Shown: positions 22,930 through 36,351, counted from the stretch's first letter. The stretch is DNA of 53,656 nt from Pelomyxa schiedti (GCA_020536535.1 JAHLWZ010000900.1:1-53656), one strand, 5' to 3'. A program made the numbers and translations. The notes: a model not told the origin generated them from the letters alone.

Positions 22930-25900
22930 ATGACAGGAAATGATACCTTACAGGTCAAGTTGTCAGGTTTTTTTGTTTTACTTGCAGCTACTATGTCAAT
23001 TTCTCCCGCGTGTTTGGCCAGAAAGTCCCACAATTGTACCAGAAATTGGAATGGGTAGCGCCACTGAGACACTGTGTACCGTGTTGAGGACACTGAAGAA
23101 GCCTTGCACGGTGGCTGGCTTGAGGGAACTGCTATCTATGTCCGAAGTTCCGCCCCCAATGCAGCCGATTTTCAAATCCAAGTTGGGATGGATTCTAAAG
23201 CTGAGGCGTAGATTGGTGCCGGCCGTAGATCCGGGCGGAACCCCGTCGTCCAGAATCGATTCTTTCCCAGAGGCTCTGAATGTGGCCGGATTCCAGGATC
23301 TCGAGGATCTCTTCGGCTTCGGCGACCCGGGAAAGCTCCTTTCGAAGTTTGGGATTCCAGGGGACACAGCCGACAAGCTCCTGCAGCAAGTAAAGGGCCT
23401 CCTCTTTAGAGGAGGTTATACATTGGAACCGGCAAGCGAGGCCCACACCTTGGTCACTACAGTCACCGAGACTCAGAACGAAAGCACAGTGAACAGAGTC
23501 ACTCTTGTATCACAGAATGTTGTGAATCTGATCAACTTCATTCACCGTGGTTGCTGTTCACCAAGCGGTGACAGCATCGCCTTTGACAAACTCGATGACG
23601 CTTTTGACCTTGTCACCATCGGGCTTTTTGGTGACCTGAAAACTGCAACGGATTTTCTTGTGCGAACTGGCGCTTTTCCTAAAGGGAATAAACTTCCTGT
23701 TAATGGGCAGGCAGAGATACACGCCTTCACCACCCGATTTGCGGAAGGTTCTGAAATGAGAGGCAAGTCAGTGATGATTCTCGTTTTTGTTCCAGGGAGC
23801 ACAAGCTTTTCCAACGTTCAGGAGTCTGATCCTGCATGCCTCTTCCTGCGGCTTCTTTACACCCTTTGTGACAGGATTTTCATGTGCTTGTCCGAGGCGA
23901 TGCTCGCTGAAGTTTCAGGTTTTGAGCATAATGGAGTTCTTGATTACCTCTATCTTATGTTTGAGAAGTTCCCACTCGCAACCTGCTGTTATAAAGAAGA
24001 AAAACCTCACAGGTTGACAGTGGTGTTGCCAACAGCAGCAACACCAGAGGTAAATAGCTTTCTATCCAAGCACATTGGCCAATACAACCAAAGACTGGTT
24101 TCCAGGTTCAAACCCACAAGCCCCTTTTGTTTGCTCGGCACTGTAGAGGAGCTTCTCTCCAATATATTTTTTTCAACTGCTCATCAAGGTTGGTTTGAGT
24201 CTGAGACGAAACCGCTCCAACCAACAGGGTTTGGAACGTGGCTGAAGATACTCATTTCACTCGTTCCCGTCCAGATTGCTCGCGTCGAAAACAACTGTTT
24301 GGTGCTGTGCAACAATACATCTTCACAGGGAAATGTTTCATTTGGACTTCTTGATGCAATTTTCTCTGCATGTATCGACACACAAGTTCTTGTTGTCACA
24401 TCGATGGGAAAACAGAGCACAGGGAAGAGTTACACTCTCAATCACCTCTTGGGTGTTCTCTTTGACTCTGGAGGTAGGGGCACTGATGGTTGTTGGATGA
24501 GTGTTCGCGAGTTCGCTGATTGCTTGACTGTGGCTTTGGACTTTGAAGGACTTTGCTCTCCGGAGCGTTCTGAACAGGAGGACCTTCTCCTTTCTGTGTT
24601 GAATGCATCCGTTTCAAATTTGACTCTTTTCAAGACTGAAAGTTTGATTGATCGGGAAACAGAAAGAATGTTCAGGAACTTCCAAGAGGGTGTTGGACTA
24701 TTGAAAGGAGATGACAGGCTCTTCAAGTGTTGTTTCACTCTCATGGCAAAAGATGTCCCTGAACGAGACACATCGAGTTTAACCTTGGAATTCCAGACCA
24801 AATTTACGAGCCTTTCCCAAATGTTTTCAGGGAAAATCAAAATGATAATGTGTTCCCCACTTGGTACACGTGGATACAACAACAACCTCAAAGAGTGTGT
24901 CGAAATACTCAAAGAACAGACACCACAATTCCACAGTGGAGGAGAGTTCTCCTCGATGCTCAAGCTGATTCTCGCGAAGTTGCACTTGAAAGATTGGTCT
25001 TCCCTCCAAGGTCAAGACATGGTGGTTGTGGCGCGAATGCTCCAAGAACAGCTCTCTCTGGCAGTCAATTATGGTGGTGAGTCCGCATCCGTTGGCCACC
25101 ATGGACAACTTGTAAACTTGTCAACTGGGGAAATTGTTCCCCATCCCGAATCGGTCACCATCTCCGGCCTCAACCCAGAAATGCCGTCTGATTTAAGGTC
25201 ATGTGCCCGTGCTCGGACTCCCACATGTTTCAAGCAGCCAACCTTTCACATTCAAATGGCCGACGGGGAAAGACTGCTCAATTGGCTACGGCTTCAGCAC
25301 ATTGAATGCGGAACCCATTTCAAGACCTGCCGAGAGAAAGACGCAGTTGACGGGCCAACTGTTCCCCTTCTTGCCACCTTCATCGCTACAGAGATTTTCA
25401 GTGCGTTAGTACAATGTGACAGTATTTTTCGCATTCACCTCACAGTGCAAAGGTGTAAGAACCCTTTCCGCATTAGGGTACCAATGCAGAGCCCTGGTAA
25501 TTGGGAGTAATTATAATAGCCGATACAATGACACAATACTTGTTGCCGATGTTTGTTTGCCTCTGACTAGGCTTTATACGCTCCTTATTCCTCGTTTTTA
25601 CTTATTCACCAACAGTTTCTGAAACACACATGCCACTTCACAGTGATGGAGGAACCCAATCCGGTCACATGGACAGGCACACTGGATCGCTTCCTTCCCA
25701 CTCCGATTGATAACCCAGAGTCTGCAAAAGTGTGTCTCATAAAGCTCTCACACATTACTGTAATTTCTAATTACCCAGGTTGCAAGTATTTTTTACTTCG
25801 CAGGAATCGCAAAGCAGGTTGGATCGCAACAGAACTTGCTGTTGGGTGATGGAAGTACAGTTTCTTCATCATCTACAACAGACCTCATCATGCCATTTAG

Positions 25901-26449
25901 CAGTATTATGTCACGCATCTCTGCTGAATCTAATTTGGTCATTGCGATAATTGACGCATTCCAGTCAGAAACTACCGTTGGAGGGCAGTGGGTGACTAGC
26001 AAAATCATTGACCAGAGCTTCCTCTTACACATTCCAAACCATAGATAAATCATTCTGGTGCATTTACCTATCGCCGAGGAACGGAGCAATTAGCGCGAGA
26101 CCAGCTTCCAACAGGTTATTACTTAGTTTTTTCTGCGAATCCTGGTTTGTTGTTTCTGCCTTGTTAATTCGTCCCAATCTTACAAACCAAAACAGGGGGC
26201 GGGGTGTTCACAAAAAGAATGTTCACAAGATGCTTCCAAGATGGTACTTTCCCAACAACAGACTATGGAGAGCAAACAGCTAACAAATGAACAAACAACA
26301 ACTGCACCACAGAGCTTTCGAGCGCACTTCCAGGGACACCCTTCGATGATATCGTGGATCGCGCAGTGACTCAGGTGCAGATACTCACATCTGGGTCTCA
26401 GTGTCCGTGTGTAACTGACACCGTCGGCAAAAGATTCGCTATTTTCTGA
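22930..26449 (+). CDS. VG2: compact VLIG-type GTPase with C-terminal caspase-like (inactive) domain
   Basis: Seven predicted exons: 22930-22966, 23043-25496, 25644-25729, 25779-25991, 26045-26144, 26196-26243 and 26313-26449. They join to 1025 codons with no internal stop. The first exon is reduced to a short tail ending Lys-Leu-Ser, so an upstream start is possible. It has a SAM-like segment (~95-130), the degenerate P-loop segment (~200-290), and the GTPase core with GKQSTGKS (~466) and DFEG (~512). Relative to VG1/VG4, about 610 residues of the propeller-like middle are missing in frame, joined at MLAEV..LDYLYLMF. After residue ~735 the Cys/His-VWA tail is replaced by a caspase-like module: a strand segment, IFYFAGIAKQ, DGS..TTDLIMP, LVIAIIDAFQ, GTEQLARD, FTKRMF and DIVDRAVTQVQ..G.QCP. 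In active caspases FAGHG supplies His and DACR supplies Cys; here they are Ile and Phe. Confidence 0.78.
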
Positions 26450-26519
26450 AACAAAAAACCAAGTTGAGCTTCCTGCTACTGTGGCAAAGAAGCACTAGAA
26501 AGCGTAAAAACGAAAAATT

Positions 26520-29500
26520 ATGTCAACAATCCGGGAGGCACTGTCGCGGGCGGGGATCGATGTGAAACCACTTGATGACCTGAACTTCGACTTGGACGTG
26601 CTTCCGTCCGACGACTTCGTCTCGCAAGTTGCTGAAAACCGAGTGTATATGGACGCGAACTACTACAACACCGTATACGCCGTTGCCGTGCGTTGTCTTG
26701 CTGAAGAACGAAACAACTATGAGCGGCTGAGCCGGAAGTTGTCAGGTTCTTTTCTTCCCATTCTTTTTGTAATGAGTTCTTAATTACTGGTGTATAAAAC
26801 AAATTCATCCCACCAAACTCCCTGGTTATTTATAAGTATCATTAAAAAAAAAATGAAAACAGAAATTGGGATGAGTTGTGCCTCAGACTCCTTGTGTGGA
26901 GCATTGAGGACACTGGGAAAACCCTGCACCTTGGAAGCTCTGAGGGAAGTTCTGTCTCTTCCTGAAATTCCCACACATTTGCTCCAGGCTTTCGATTCCA
27001 AAGTAGGGTGGCTCCCAAAGCTTCGGCGGAGATTATTGCCGATAACGGACCCCGGCGGAACCCCGTCATCTAGGATCAAATCGTTCCCAGCAAAGTTGAC
27101 CGCGGCAGGATTCCAGGACTTGGAAGACCTTGCTTATTTGGATTCAAATGATTTTGAGAAACTAGTGGGGTCACTGAAAGTTTCAAAGGGGACCGCCATC
27201 ACCGTATATCAGCAAGCAAAGACCATTGTTGGAGAGAGCAATAAAGTACTTCACTATACACTGGATCATGCCACCGTAATCAAAAGCTTGATCACCACTG
27301 TCGGAAAAGCGGTCACCAATGCCACGCTTGTCTCACAGAATGTTGTGAACCTGATCAACTTCATTCGCCGTGACTGCTGTTCACCCAGTGGTGACAGCAT
27401 TGCATTTGACAAGCTTGATGGAAGTTGTGACTTTATCACCATTGGGCTTTTTGGTGACCTCACACTGATCACCAATTTCCTGGTGCGAATTGGTGCTTTT
27501 CCTGAGCACAATAAACTGCCTGCGAATAATGGGCAGGCAGAGATACACGCCTTCACGACTCGGTTTGCTGAATGCTCAGCAATGAGAGGCAAGTCAGTGA
27601 TGATTCTCGTTTTTGTTCCAGGGAGCACAAGCTTTTCCAACGTTCAGGAGTCTGATCCTGCGTGCCTCTTCCTGCGGTTTCTTTACACCCTTTGTGACAG
27701 GATTTTCATGTGCTTGTCTGAAGTGATGCTCACCGAACTCCAACACGAAATTGGAGAAGCTGAAGCTCGAAGGCTTTTTGAATGTGAAGTAGAGAAGACC
27801 TCAATAAAAGAAGACAGGTGCGAGTTCCGGAAAGGCTTTGCCCAGGACCTCAGCCTCCCACCATCAGATTCACCTTGGACAATGATCCAGGGAGATAACA
27901 GAGTTGGTTTTGTCTGTTGGGAGGAAATCAATGAGAGCACCGTGTATACCCCACTGACTGGCCAGATTCCTATTTCTTACTTTACAGGGCAGTTCAAGGA
28001 TTTGTTGGATGGGAGGGAGCTGTGCACTGACATCCTCCCTTATCTCAACAAGTTGGCACTTCTTCGATTGCTCAATCCCACTGCTGCCCAAGCCCTTGAA
28101 GAAGTAAATAAGAGACGAATTAGGAATCTTCAGAGTGTGGCAAAGGATCAAATTCAACGTATACTCATGAAATACTTTCAGCACGAATGGGAACTACTGC
28201 TTCTTAAAGCACCACGTTCACTGAGCGATTGCTCTGCTGACCAAACGAGCCGGAGAGATGCCGTCGGGATATGCCTTTCCAAGGCCACGTCTGTTGTATT
28301 TCCATCACGTTCTCTGAGCGATTGTTCTGCTGAGTTGGACCAAACTAGGCTGAGAGATTTCGTCGCGACATGCCTTTCGAAGATAACGTCTGTTGTTTTT
28401 CTCTTTGAGGAGTTTTTCCCCGATAAGACCCAACGTCAACTCCGTGATTTCTTGAGTCTCACAGAACATGAAATGAAACAGAGAATCAGTCAATTTGCGA
28501 GCGACCCACCAAGACCCCACGTTCCACTTTCTACTTTTTCGTCCTTGGCGTTCGAGCCGCACTTCGTCTCTGAAATCACTTCCGCGTTGAAAAAGAAATT
28601 TACGTCTCAGTATAAATCGCTCCTCAAAGAAATACAAGATGATGTGTGCAACAACCCCGAAAAATTTTGCCCAACGTTCCTTATCGATCTGGACACAGCA
28701 ATCCGCACAGAAACTGCAAGTTCACAGTTGAGGAAATAAGTTTGGAGAAGGCAACTGATGGGGGTTCCAATGTCACTCTCGCACCTCCTTGTTGTTTTGA
28801 TGTGGGTGTATCCACTGTTCTTGGCTGTTTCCTCTTGCCTGGAGGCAAAATTATGGTTGTTGGTGTTGATGCTGACCCTCCAAATTATCTCATCTGCGTT
28901 CACCAAGAGGGCACAGGCTCCCTCAGTTCGAAACTGCCAAAGAAAGGTTGCATTTCCCAGTCAACTTTTGTGCAGCAACGAGAATGCTGGTGATGTGTTA
29001 CTCCTCACCGGACCTCATTGTCTGTGCTCTGAAATTCAACGAGTCATATTCGAAATATGACAACCTGGGCAGTTTCTCAATTGCTGATGATGCCGATCTT
29101 GCAGGTGTGAATGGAATTTTCCCGGTTCCAGAAGGACAAAAGGTTGTTGTGACATTCCCAACAGTGGCCAAGCTTTTTGACTTTGAGCAAAGAACTATTT
29201 CGGATTTGCCACAACTTGATGGGCCTGCACTTTTCCTCAGTCCAGAATTATTCGTCACTGTGAAACCTTCACTTCCAATCGTTGCAGGAACACCTGATGA
29301 GAGGGGGTCGTGCTTCGTTTCTGTGAGGAGTTGCCTGCAACCATCGATTGTTCAGCACTCGGAAACAAACCTCCTGAACTCACACCTGTTGCCCTCAACG
29401 CTTCTGGTAAACTTTCAATTTTGTAATGGGGAACCAGAATCCCATTTGATTCAATTCGACCCCACTTCTCATCACTTTCCACAGTGATCTTGAGTGCTGT

Positions 29501-32500
29501 GATGAAACAAACAAATTTCTCACTGCAGATGGCCTCACAACCAACTCACCCTTTGTGTTCACCGTTGGATTATCTACGTCTCATGTTTGACAAGTTCCCA
29601 ATCACAGCCGTTTTTGGTAGTCAAACTGAAGAGAAAACACACAAGTTGACTGTGGTGGTGCCATCAGCAACACCCGAAACAAATATGTTGATCTCCAAGC
29701 GGATCATGGGGTATAAAGACAAACTTGTTGATCTTTTCAAAGCACTTGGCACAGCTGACAAGTTCTTCATGGAACATGTGACTTGCAGCATTGATCAAGG
29801 ATGGATTGAGACCGACCCACTCCAACCAACAGGGTTTGGAACGTGGCTGAAAACACTCATTTCACTCGTTCCCGTACAGATCGCCCGTGTCAACAACAAC
29901 TGTTTGGTGCTGCGTGACAGATTTTCACAGGGAAATACTGTTTGTTTTACACAAACCCAGCACAGTGTTGCAGAGGGAATTTCGTTTGGACTCCTCGACG
30001 CGATCTTCTCTGCGTGTTTCAACAAACCAGTTCTTGTTGTCACATCGATGGGAAAACAGAGCACAGGGAAGAGTTACACTCTCAACCACCTCTTGGGTGT
30101 TCTCTTTGACATCTCTGGTGGGAGGTGCACTGATGGTTGTTGGATGAGTGTTCGTGAGAGATCTGATTGCTTGATTGTGGCTTTGGATTTTGAGGGACTT
30201 TGCTCTCCGGAGCGTTCTGAACAGGAGGACGTCCTCCTCTCTGTGTTGAACGCCGCTATTTCCAACATGACACTTTTCAAGACTGAATTTAGAATTGATT
30301 GGGAAACAGAAAGAATGTTCAGGAACTTCCAAGAGGGTGTTGGAATGTTGAAAGGGGATGACAAACTCTTCAAGGGTTGTTTCACTCTCATGGCAAAAGA
30401 TGTTCCTGAACGAGACACCTCGAGTTTAACCTTGGAACTCAATAACAAGTTCAAGAGAATTGTTCATGCGAACCAGGGGCAAAACTCTCTCAAATGTTTC
30501 CAGGAAAGGTCAATATGGTAATGTGCCGTCCACTTGAAACACGTGGTTACAATGACAGCCTCAAAGAGTGTGTCGAAATACTCAAAGAACAGACACCACA
30601 ATTCCACAGTGGAGGAGAGTTCTCCTCGATGCTCAAGCTGATTCTCGCGAAGTTGCACTTGAAAGATTGGTCTTCCCTCCAAGGTCAAGACATGGTGATT
30701 GTGATTCGAATTCTCCAAGAACAGCTCCCTCTGGCAGTCAATTATGGTGGTGAGTCCGCATCCGTTGGCCACCATGGACAACTTGTAAACTTGTTGACTG
30801 GGGAAATTGTTCCCCATCCTGAATCGGTCACCATCTCCGGCCACAATATCCCCATGTCCACCTTCAACCTGCAGGCAGATTGCGAGGCAGACTATACTAG
30901 GATATGGGAGCAGCTCAAGCACTGTTTTGGGCAATGTCTTCCAGTACCCGCAATGCAGTCTGATTTCAGATCATGGCAGTGTAATTTCAGGGAGTTTGTG
31001 CACCAAATCATTGAGACACGGAAGAAGCTTGTGAGGGATTGAGAGCCGTTCAAATATTAAATGTGATTTTTATGCACCCACTGGACCTGAGAACAGGTGT
31101 CCTGAAGTCAAAGATTTTTTGAAGAAAGTGGAGTGTTCCTTTCGCCAACTGAATTCACTTGAAGTTTGCCAAGGGACTTGTGCTGCGTGCAACTTTCCGT
31201 GCTTGCTTCTACACGTGCATTCAGGGCAACACAACTGCCATGGCTCCCACAAGTGTGACGCCGAGTGTACTTATTGCCAGTCCGCAGGCACAACATGTAC
31301 TTACCCGGCTGGCCACGATGGTGACCACGACTGCAAAAGAGGCCACAAATGCAACAAGGACTGCACTCTCTTGTGCAAAACATGTTGCAACAGATTCTGC
31401 TCTCTTTTACCCAGTCACTCCAGTCCGTGCATGTGTGGTGGACAACACCTGTGTGGTGAGAAATGTGCTGCTATAGGCCCAAAAGAATCCTGTAGCCAGC
31501 CGTGCACCCTCCCTTACAACAATCATCAAAAACACAACTGTGGAAGTGGTCACTGCCTGCACAGTTGCAGTTTCCCAAAGTGTACAAAGCCATGTGCTTC
31601 AGAAGATCATTTTCATGGGAATGAACCCTCAGCTTCAGTCTACCAACACTCCTGTGGCAGAGATCACCCCTGCCCATCAGAGTGCGAGGTTCCTGGCTGG
31701 TGCAAGGTTGAGTACATACAGAAAGTGGACGATGTTTCCTATAATGGCTGAAGGAAAACATTTGTTTTTCAGAAATCGACTCTGCCAGTAGCAATAAAGT
31801 GCCGTTGCTGTATAAAGGTTCCGTCAGGGCAACAAGAACACCTCGGTTCTCACGTTTGTGAATACCCAGCTGCCCATCGTTGCAAAGACACCTGCCCAAC
31901 CTGTGGTTATATTTGTGAACACAATTTCGGACACCCTGGTAAGCATGAAACAAAACACGGTAACATGACCAAAACGCAATTTGTTTCCAGTGGCAGAAAC
32001 TGAGGTTTGTATGAAGTTGGTGAAACTGGGGAGGCAGAGATATGCAATTTATTCTGCAACAAACTCGGCAGGCACATCCACATTCTTCCCTGTACGGTGG
32101 AGGGCAATGCCCCCTGCCCTCACACGGGGAAAGGAGGTAGAAGACATTCCACCACGAGATACCTGCCAGACCCAAATACTCCAAAGGATGAACTCACACA
32201 TGATAGCTACTGGAATGCAATTAACTTTGGTGATCCTTGCACAGCGGAACAAAGAGAAATTTTCGGAATGTGCAACTTTGAGTGTGGTGAAACTCACACC
32301 AATGAAGAGTCCAGGTGCCAGTGCATGCTCCCTCTTTGGCACGTAAACAGTTTGTTAGCTGTCAATGTATTTAATGAAAGAAAAAGGTCAGACTACCGTG
32401 CGGCTCTTATCTTTATGTCAGATGGAGACGACGAGAATTCTGAATGGGAAAAGAGCATGAAAAAAATCAAAAAACAGAATATGGTTGCACCTACACCCCA

Positions 32501-32560
32501 CCCAAGCCCACGCCCCCTTCCCTTCCACACCCCACTACACATCCAAAAAATCACAGGAAG
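26520..32560 (+). pseudogene. VG3: decayed VLIG-type GTPase with Cys/His array and truncated VWA
   Basis: Exon 1 (26520-26745) and the start of exon 2 (26863 on) are intact, as is the frame to 28739. After that the copy is broken. There is a ~118-nt deletion near 28718, one-base deletions near 28959 and 29475, a four-base deletion near 30491, TGG to TGA at 31040-31042, further shifts before 31119, and in-frame TGA at 31749 and near 32000. The GTPase core (GKQSTGKS at ~30050, DFEG at ~30190) and the Cys/His array (31160-31700, 31795-31960) remain readable. The first half of the VWA domain with its MIDAS is deleted at about 32345-32390, and the end runs into unrelated Pro/His-rich sequence. A small internal duplication (~28225-28390) repeats the RSLSDCSA segment. 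Two of the one-base losses are in short homopolymers and could be assembly errors; the deletions and stops are not explained that way. Confidence 0.85.
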
Positions 32561-32659
32561 AAGGGCACCTCCTGATGAGACCTCTACCACGCCACTCCCC
32601 CGGTTTTTGTTCCTTATTGTTATTCCACAAAACTCAAACGATCGGCTCAGGAACTAAAA

Positions 32660-33690
32660 ATAGTTTTTTTTGAGAGTGACGATATTCCTCTGTTGCAATC
32701 GAGCTTTGTCTTGTCAAGATTCGGTAGTGCAACGGTAAGTCCAACATCTGGAAAGTGAAAGAACCAGGTTCAACTTCAACCTAAATTTTAAGTGTTTTAA
32801 AGGCATATACTGTACCTTAGGACAATATTCATGTCCATACATTGATGGAGTTTTGGATCTGAGTTTCGCATTTGGTTGTTTCACAACAACCTGCTTCATT
32901 GAATGCTGCCATTGGGGTATCTAAGTTTGTGAATAACAAAGAAGGAACATAATAATAAACAACTTTGAATCATTTGGTTGGGTATAATGGGTTCACCCAT
33001 TAATGAAGGTAAGGAGGATGAGAACCTCTTGAAGGGGGATTCTGCAAATGGAGGTGTGGTGACCACCACCAGCTCGTAGAGATAACACTGAGGAAAGGCT
33101 GCCAACCTGGAGCCTCAAATTAGAGTTTCCCAAACCACCATCATAATGGAGTGGGAAAATGATGTAGTAAAGAGAAGCTCACATTACCAAAGTTCAATCC
33201 TGATAAGATGGAGGTGGTGGATTGGTAGAGTTAAACTTGCCATCAAGTTCGAGTTGCATATATTGCAAGCACTATCTGACACTCTGAGAATGTTCAGATG
33301 CAAGTTTAACTCATTCTCAGAGTGTCAGATAGTGCTCACAATATATGCTGCACCAAGGGAGAACAAAGAGGCACAAAGTATAGTATTCTTGGAATGGATA
33401 CATCTGGGTGTAGGTTTTTTGTTTGTCAATTTTGTATAGAAATGAGGTGTCCATGGTGTGTGTTGAGATTCCAAAGTCACAAGTCTTCTCTGAACACAAC
33501 ATACACAGAAGCATACAATGGTGTATAAGCTAGATATGTCAAGGCTTTTTCTGGCTTTGACACAAGTCTTCTCCCAGCAACTACTTGTACTGTCAAACAA
33601 CAGGGTAAAACAGCTGCTGATCTTGTGGAATGCTAAGACTACAAGCTTTAAACCTCAAACAGTTTGCACTACTGTTTCTTCATGAAAACA
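32660..33690. other. Intergenic, inverted repeat only
   Basis: Between the VG3 remnant and the LINE there is no supported gene. The notable structure is the hairpin at 33256-33349. Open frames here are short and overlap on both strands. Confidence 0.5.
33256..33349. repeat. Long perfect inverted repeat (24-bp arms, 19-nt loop)
   Basis: Positions 33269-33292 and 33312-33335 are exact reverse complements, separated by 19 nt. The pairing continues imperfectly outward to about 33256 and 33349. The loop and its edge (33300-33312) are also the exact complement of 33228-33240, so two mutually exclusive foldings are possible. No transposase or known RNA family is recognised. Confidence 0.85.
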
Positions 33691-34596
33691 TGGGGGGTAA
33701 GCCATCTGGGCATTTATTAAATTTACTTCTTGGGAACAGAATAAAGGGGGGTTGGGTTTTGAGTGGTGAATGTTATGGGTAGAGTCTGCTGTGATTGGTT
33801 TCTGCTATGATTGGTGGGTGTTGTGCCTGGTACTTTGTCTGGAAATCTCTATTTTGCTGGTTGGGTATACTGGTGTTTATTGTAATCATCTTTAAACCTG
33901 TGTGAAGCCTTTAGGGTGGATTGTATTCAAATCTTGGGTGAACAATGGTGGTTGTTTGGATTTTGGCCTGGGTTGGTAAACCCAATGCCCCACAGACTTC
34001 CACACATGCTAATTCTGGTGGGAGTGTTGAGGTGTGGAAATGAAATAAATAGCCCTATAATGGTTTTGGCTGCAGATTTGGCTGAGTCTGGGGAGTTGGG
34101 AATTATGTTGAGGGTCTTCATTGGGTTCAGTTTCAGTTCTTGCCGGAGTTCCAAATTATGTTGGCACCTGTCTCTGGTGAATCACATCCATGCTGGCAAG
34201 TCAGAGCGACTTTGCATACATGGGCCATGCGATTGTTAAGGGGTTTCATGTTGGTTACAACCAAGAGGGCTTGGTTCCGGATTGAGGGGGGGATGCCTGG
34301 GGTGTTGAGGTTCCTTACTAAGTTTTGCCAATAAGGATGCCAAGGTATTTGTACTTTGTTACTGTCTGTACTGGCCACACAGTTGATGTTCTATCTTTGG
34401 CCTGTGGGGGGTGGGCTGCCAGGACTTCTGTCTTCTTGTAGTTCAGAGCAGCTCCTGTAGCCTGACAGTATAAATTGAAGATTGAAGCTCCTGTGTCCAG
34501 GTCCTCTAGATTCTTCTAAATAGTGCAGATGTCATCTGCATATGCTAATACCTTTGGTTTAACTGGGGAGTCATGGAGTTTCATGAGAAGTGTCTA

Positions 34597-36351
34597 TCAC
34601 AACGTTGAAGAGGAGTGGAGAGAGAGCATACATACCCATGTTTGGGACATTCCTATATGCTCCAAAATGTGAATAATGGTGTGCTTAAGAACATAGTAGG
34701 TATTTGATACTGCCATGATATTATCATCAATGAGTCTTCCTTCAAAGAACCCATTCTGGTTTGGGTGACAGAGTTGTGCTATGAGGGGATTAAGGATATA
34801 GGACATTGCCTTGGTGATGATGCGGTTGTCTGTGTTAGGTAGGGAAATGGGCCGTGACTCATCAATTCTGGTGGTCCTTTCCACTTTGGGAAATGCAAAG
34901 AAAAGGGAATCGTTGAAGTGATCTGGGGCAAGGTGTTCTGATAGCCAATAGAACATGTTGCACAGAATCGATGCTGAGAGTTTGGGGAGTGCTTTCCATG
35001 CTGCAAAGGTCACCCCATCTGGGCCAGGGGCCGATCTTGATTTGCAGGATAGAATAGTTGCTTCAATGTCTGTTTTTGTGAGATGGGGGATTGGGTTGAG
35101 TTTCTTATTGTAATTGCTTAGTAAAGCTTTCCGGGCTTCTTCATTTGAGGATATTGGACCTAGAAGTGGAGCCCAAAAATCTTTTGTGATTTCATCTTTC
35201 CTCTTTGAGTTGCAGGTAAGGTTGTTGGTAATAGGGTCTAGCATTTGAACATATACAGTACTTTTGGTTGGTATCTCCAGGAAAGGGGTATGTCTCTTCT
35301 TGGGGATCTTAATGTTTAGTTGAGTTTTAACCCAGGCTATGGCTTCGTGGATTTGGTTTGGGCTTGGGGGATAATAGTCAAATAAATCTGCCACTTCTTT
35401 GTTGCTTTTGATAATCCTCAGAGCTTCCAGTGCTGAGGCCTTCTGTAGTTTAAAGAGTAGTGAGAGGGTATCCTGTTGTGTGTTGTTTTTGTTGTTCATT
35501 GTTTGCCACGCTGCCTGAATCAGGAGACATTTGTCTGCTTTCCAGCAGGCCACTGGGTGGTCAGGGAGGGCATCTGGGAGTAACTTTGTTAAGTGGAGCT
35601 TGTATGCAGGATTCTCGAAGGTCCATCTTGGGGGTCTATTCCTGTTCCAGACAGTCTTGGGCTTTGGGGATACCATTAGTAGTATTAGGTAGTGGTCCAA
35701 AGCGCTGGATTCCCATGTGGTCAATTGAGAACTAATGTCTTTGAGAGTTGTAACAGCTGCATGGTCGAGTGTATAGCAGGTTCCATTCTGGATGTGTGTT
35801 GGAGATTTCGAGTCAACTGGATGGACTTCCCATTTTTGCATGGCCTGGTGAGCTGTCTGTCTTAAGGTGGATGATCTTTCAAATGATGGGTGTTGGTGTT
35901 TACTGAGTGGGATATTAAAATCCCCAATCAGTATAGTTGCTGAGGCACTAACTCGTGTGTATTTTGTGCAAGCGGTATCCCAGAAATCTACTGCTTCCGG
36001 GTGTCCTGTGTATGGTGTGTATACTCTGAGTATGTCCATGGTGTTGTTTTCCCATGTGAATTGGACTTTGGACATTCGTCCTTCCATAATGATTTGTGGC
36101 TGGGTGGGGTTTAGGGATCTAAGGACCCCTATTGCCACACCATCAGAGTTCTTTCTGCTGTTCATGAACCACCAGTATTTAGGGTTCAGATTACTTGCAT
36201 TGTAATGTGCTTGTTCTGTGGAGTGTGTTTCTGTGATAACAAGGATATGTGCGTTGATTGCTTTGATGGTGTCTTTGAGTTGTTGGAGTTTGAGTGTAGG
36301 TGCTGTTGCTAACCCCCTCACGTTCCATGATAAAACTCGTAAACTACTCAT
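34597..36351 (-). pseudogene. LINE ORF2: endonuclease plus reverse transcriptase, broken
   Basis: The open part is 584 codons. The endonuclease shows SWNVRGL, ILVITETH, ILIGDFNIP and a final LDHY motif, as in EEP-type LINE nucleases. The RT begins with CKSRSAPGPDGVTFAAWK, continues with FAFPKVERT, RPISLPNTDNRIITKAM and QNGFFEGRLIDDN, and then leaves frame near 34690-34600. Downstream in other frames are LSPLLFNVVIDT, LAYADDICTI followed directly by a stop (YADD at ~34526-34547), and KYKYLGILIG. The remnant of the C-terminal region extends to about 33750. The copy cannot encode an intact RT. Confidence 0.88.

Noticed and set aside
32700-32790. tRNA-like stretch with a TAGTGCAACGGTA D-arm-like word and AGGTTCAACTTCAACCT
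   Set aside because: T-arm pairing and the acceptor stem do not close into a proper cloverleaf. Chance resemblance or an old relic.
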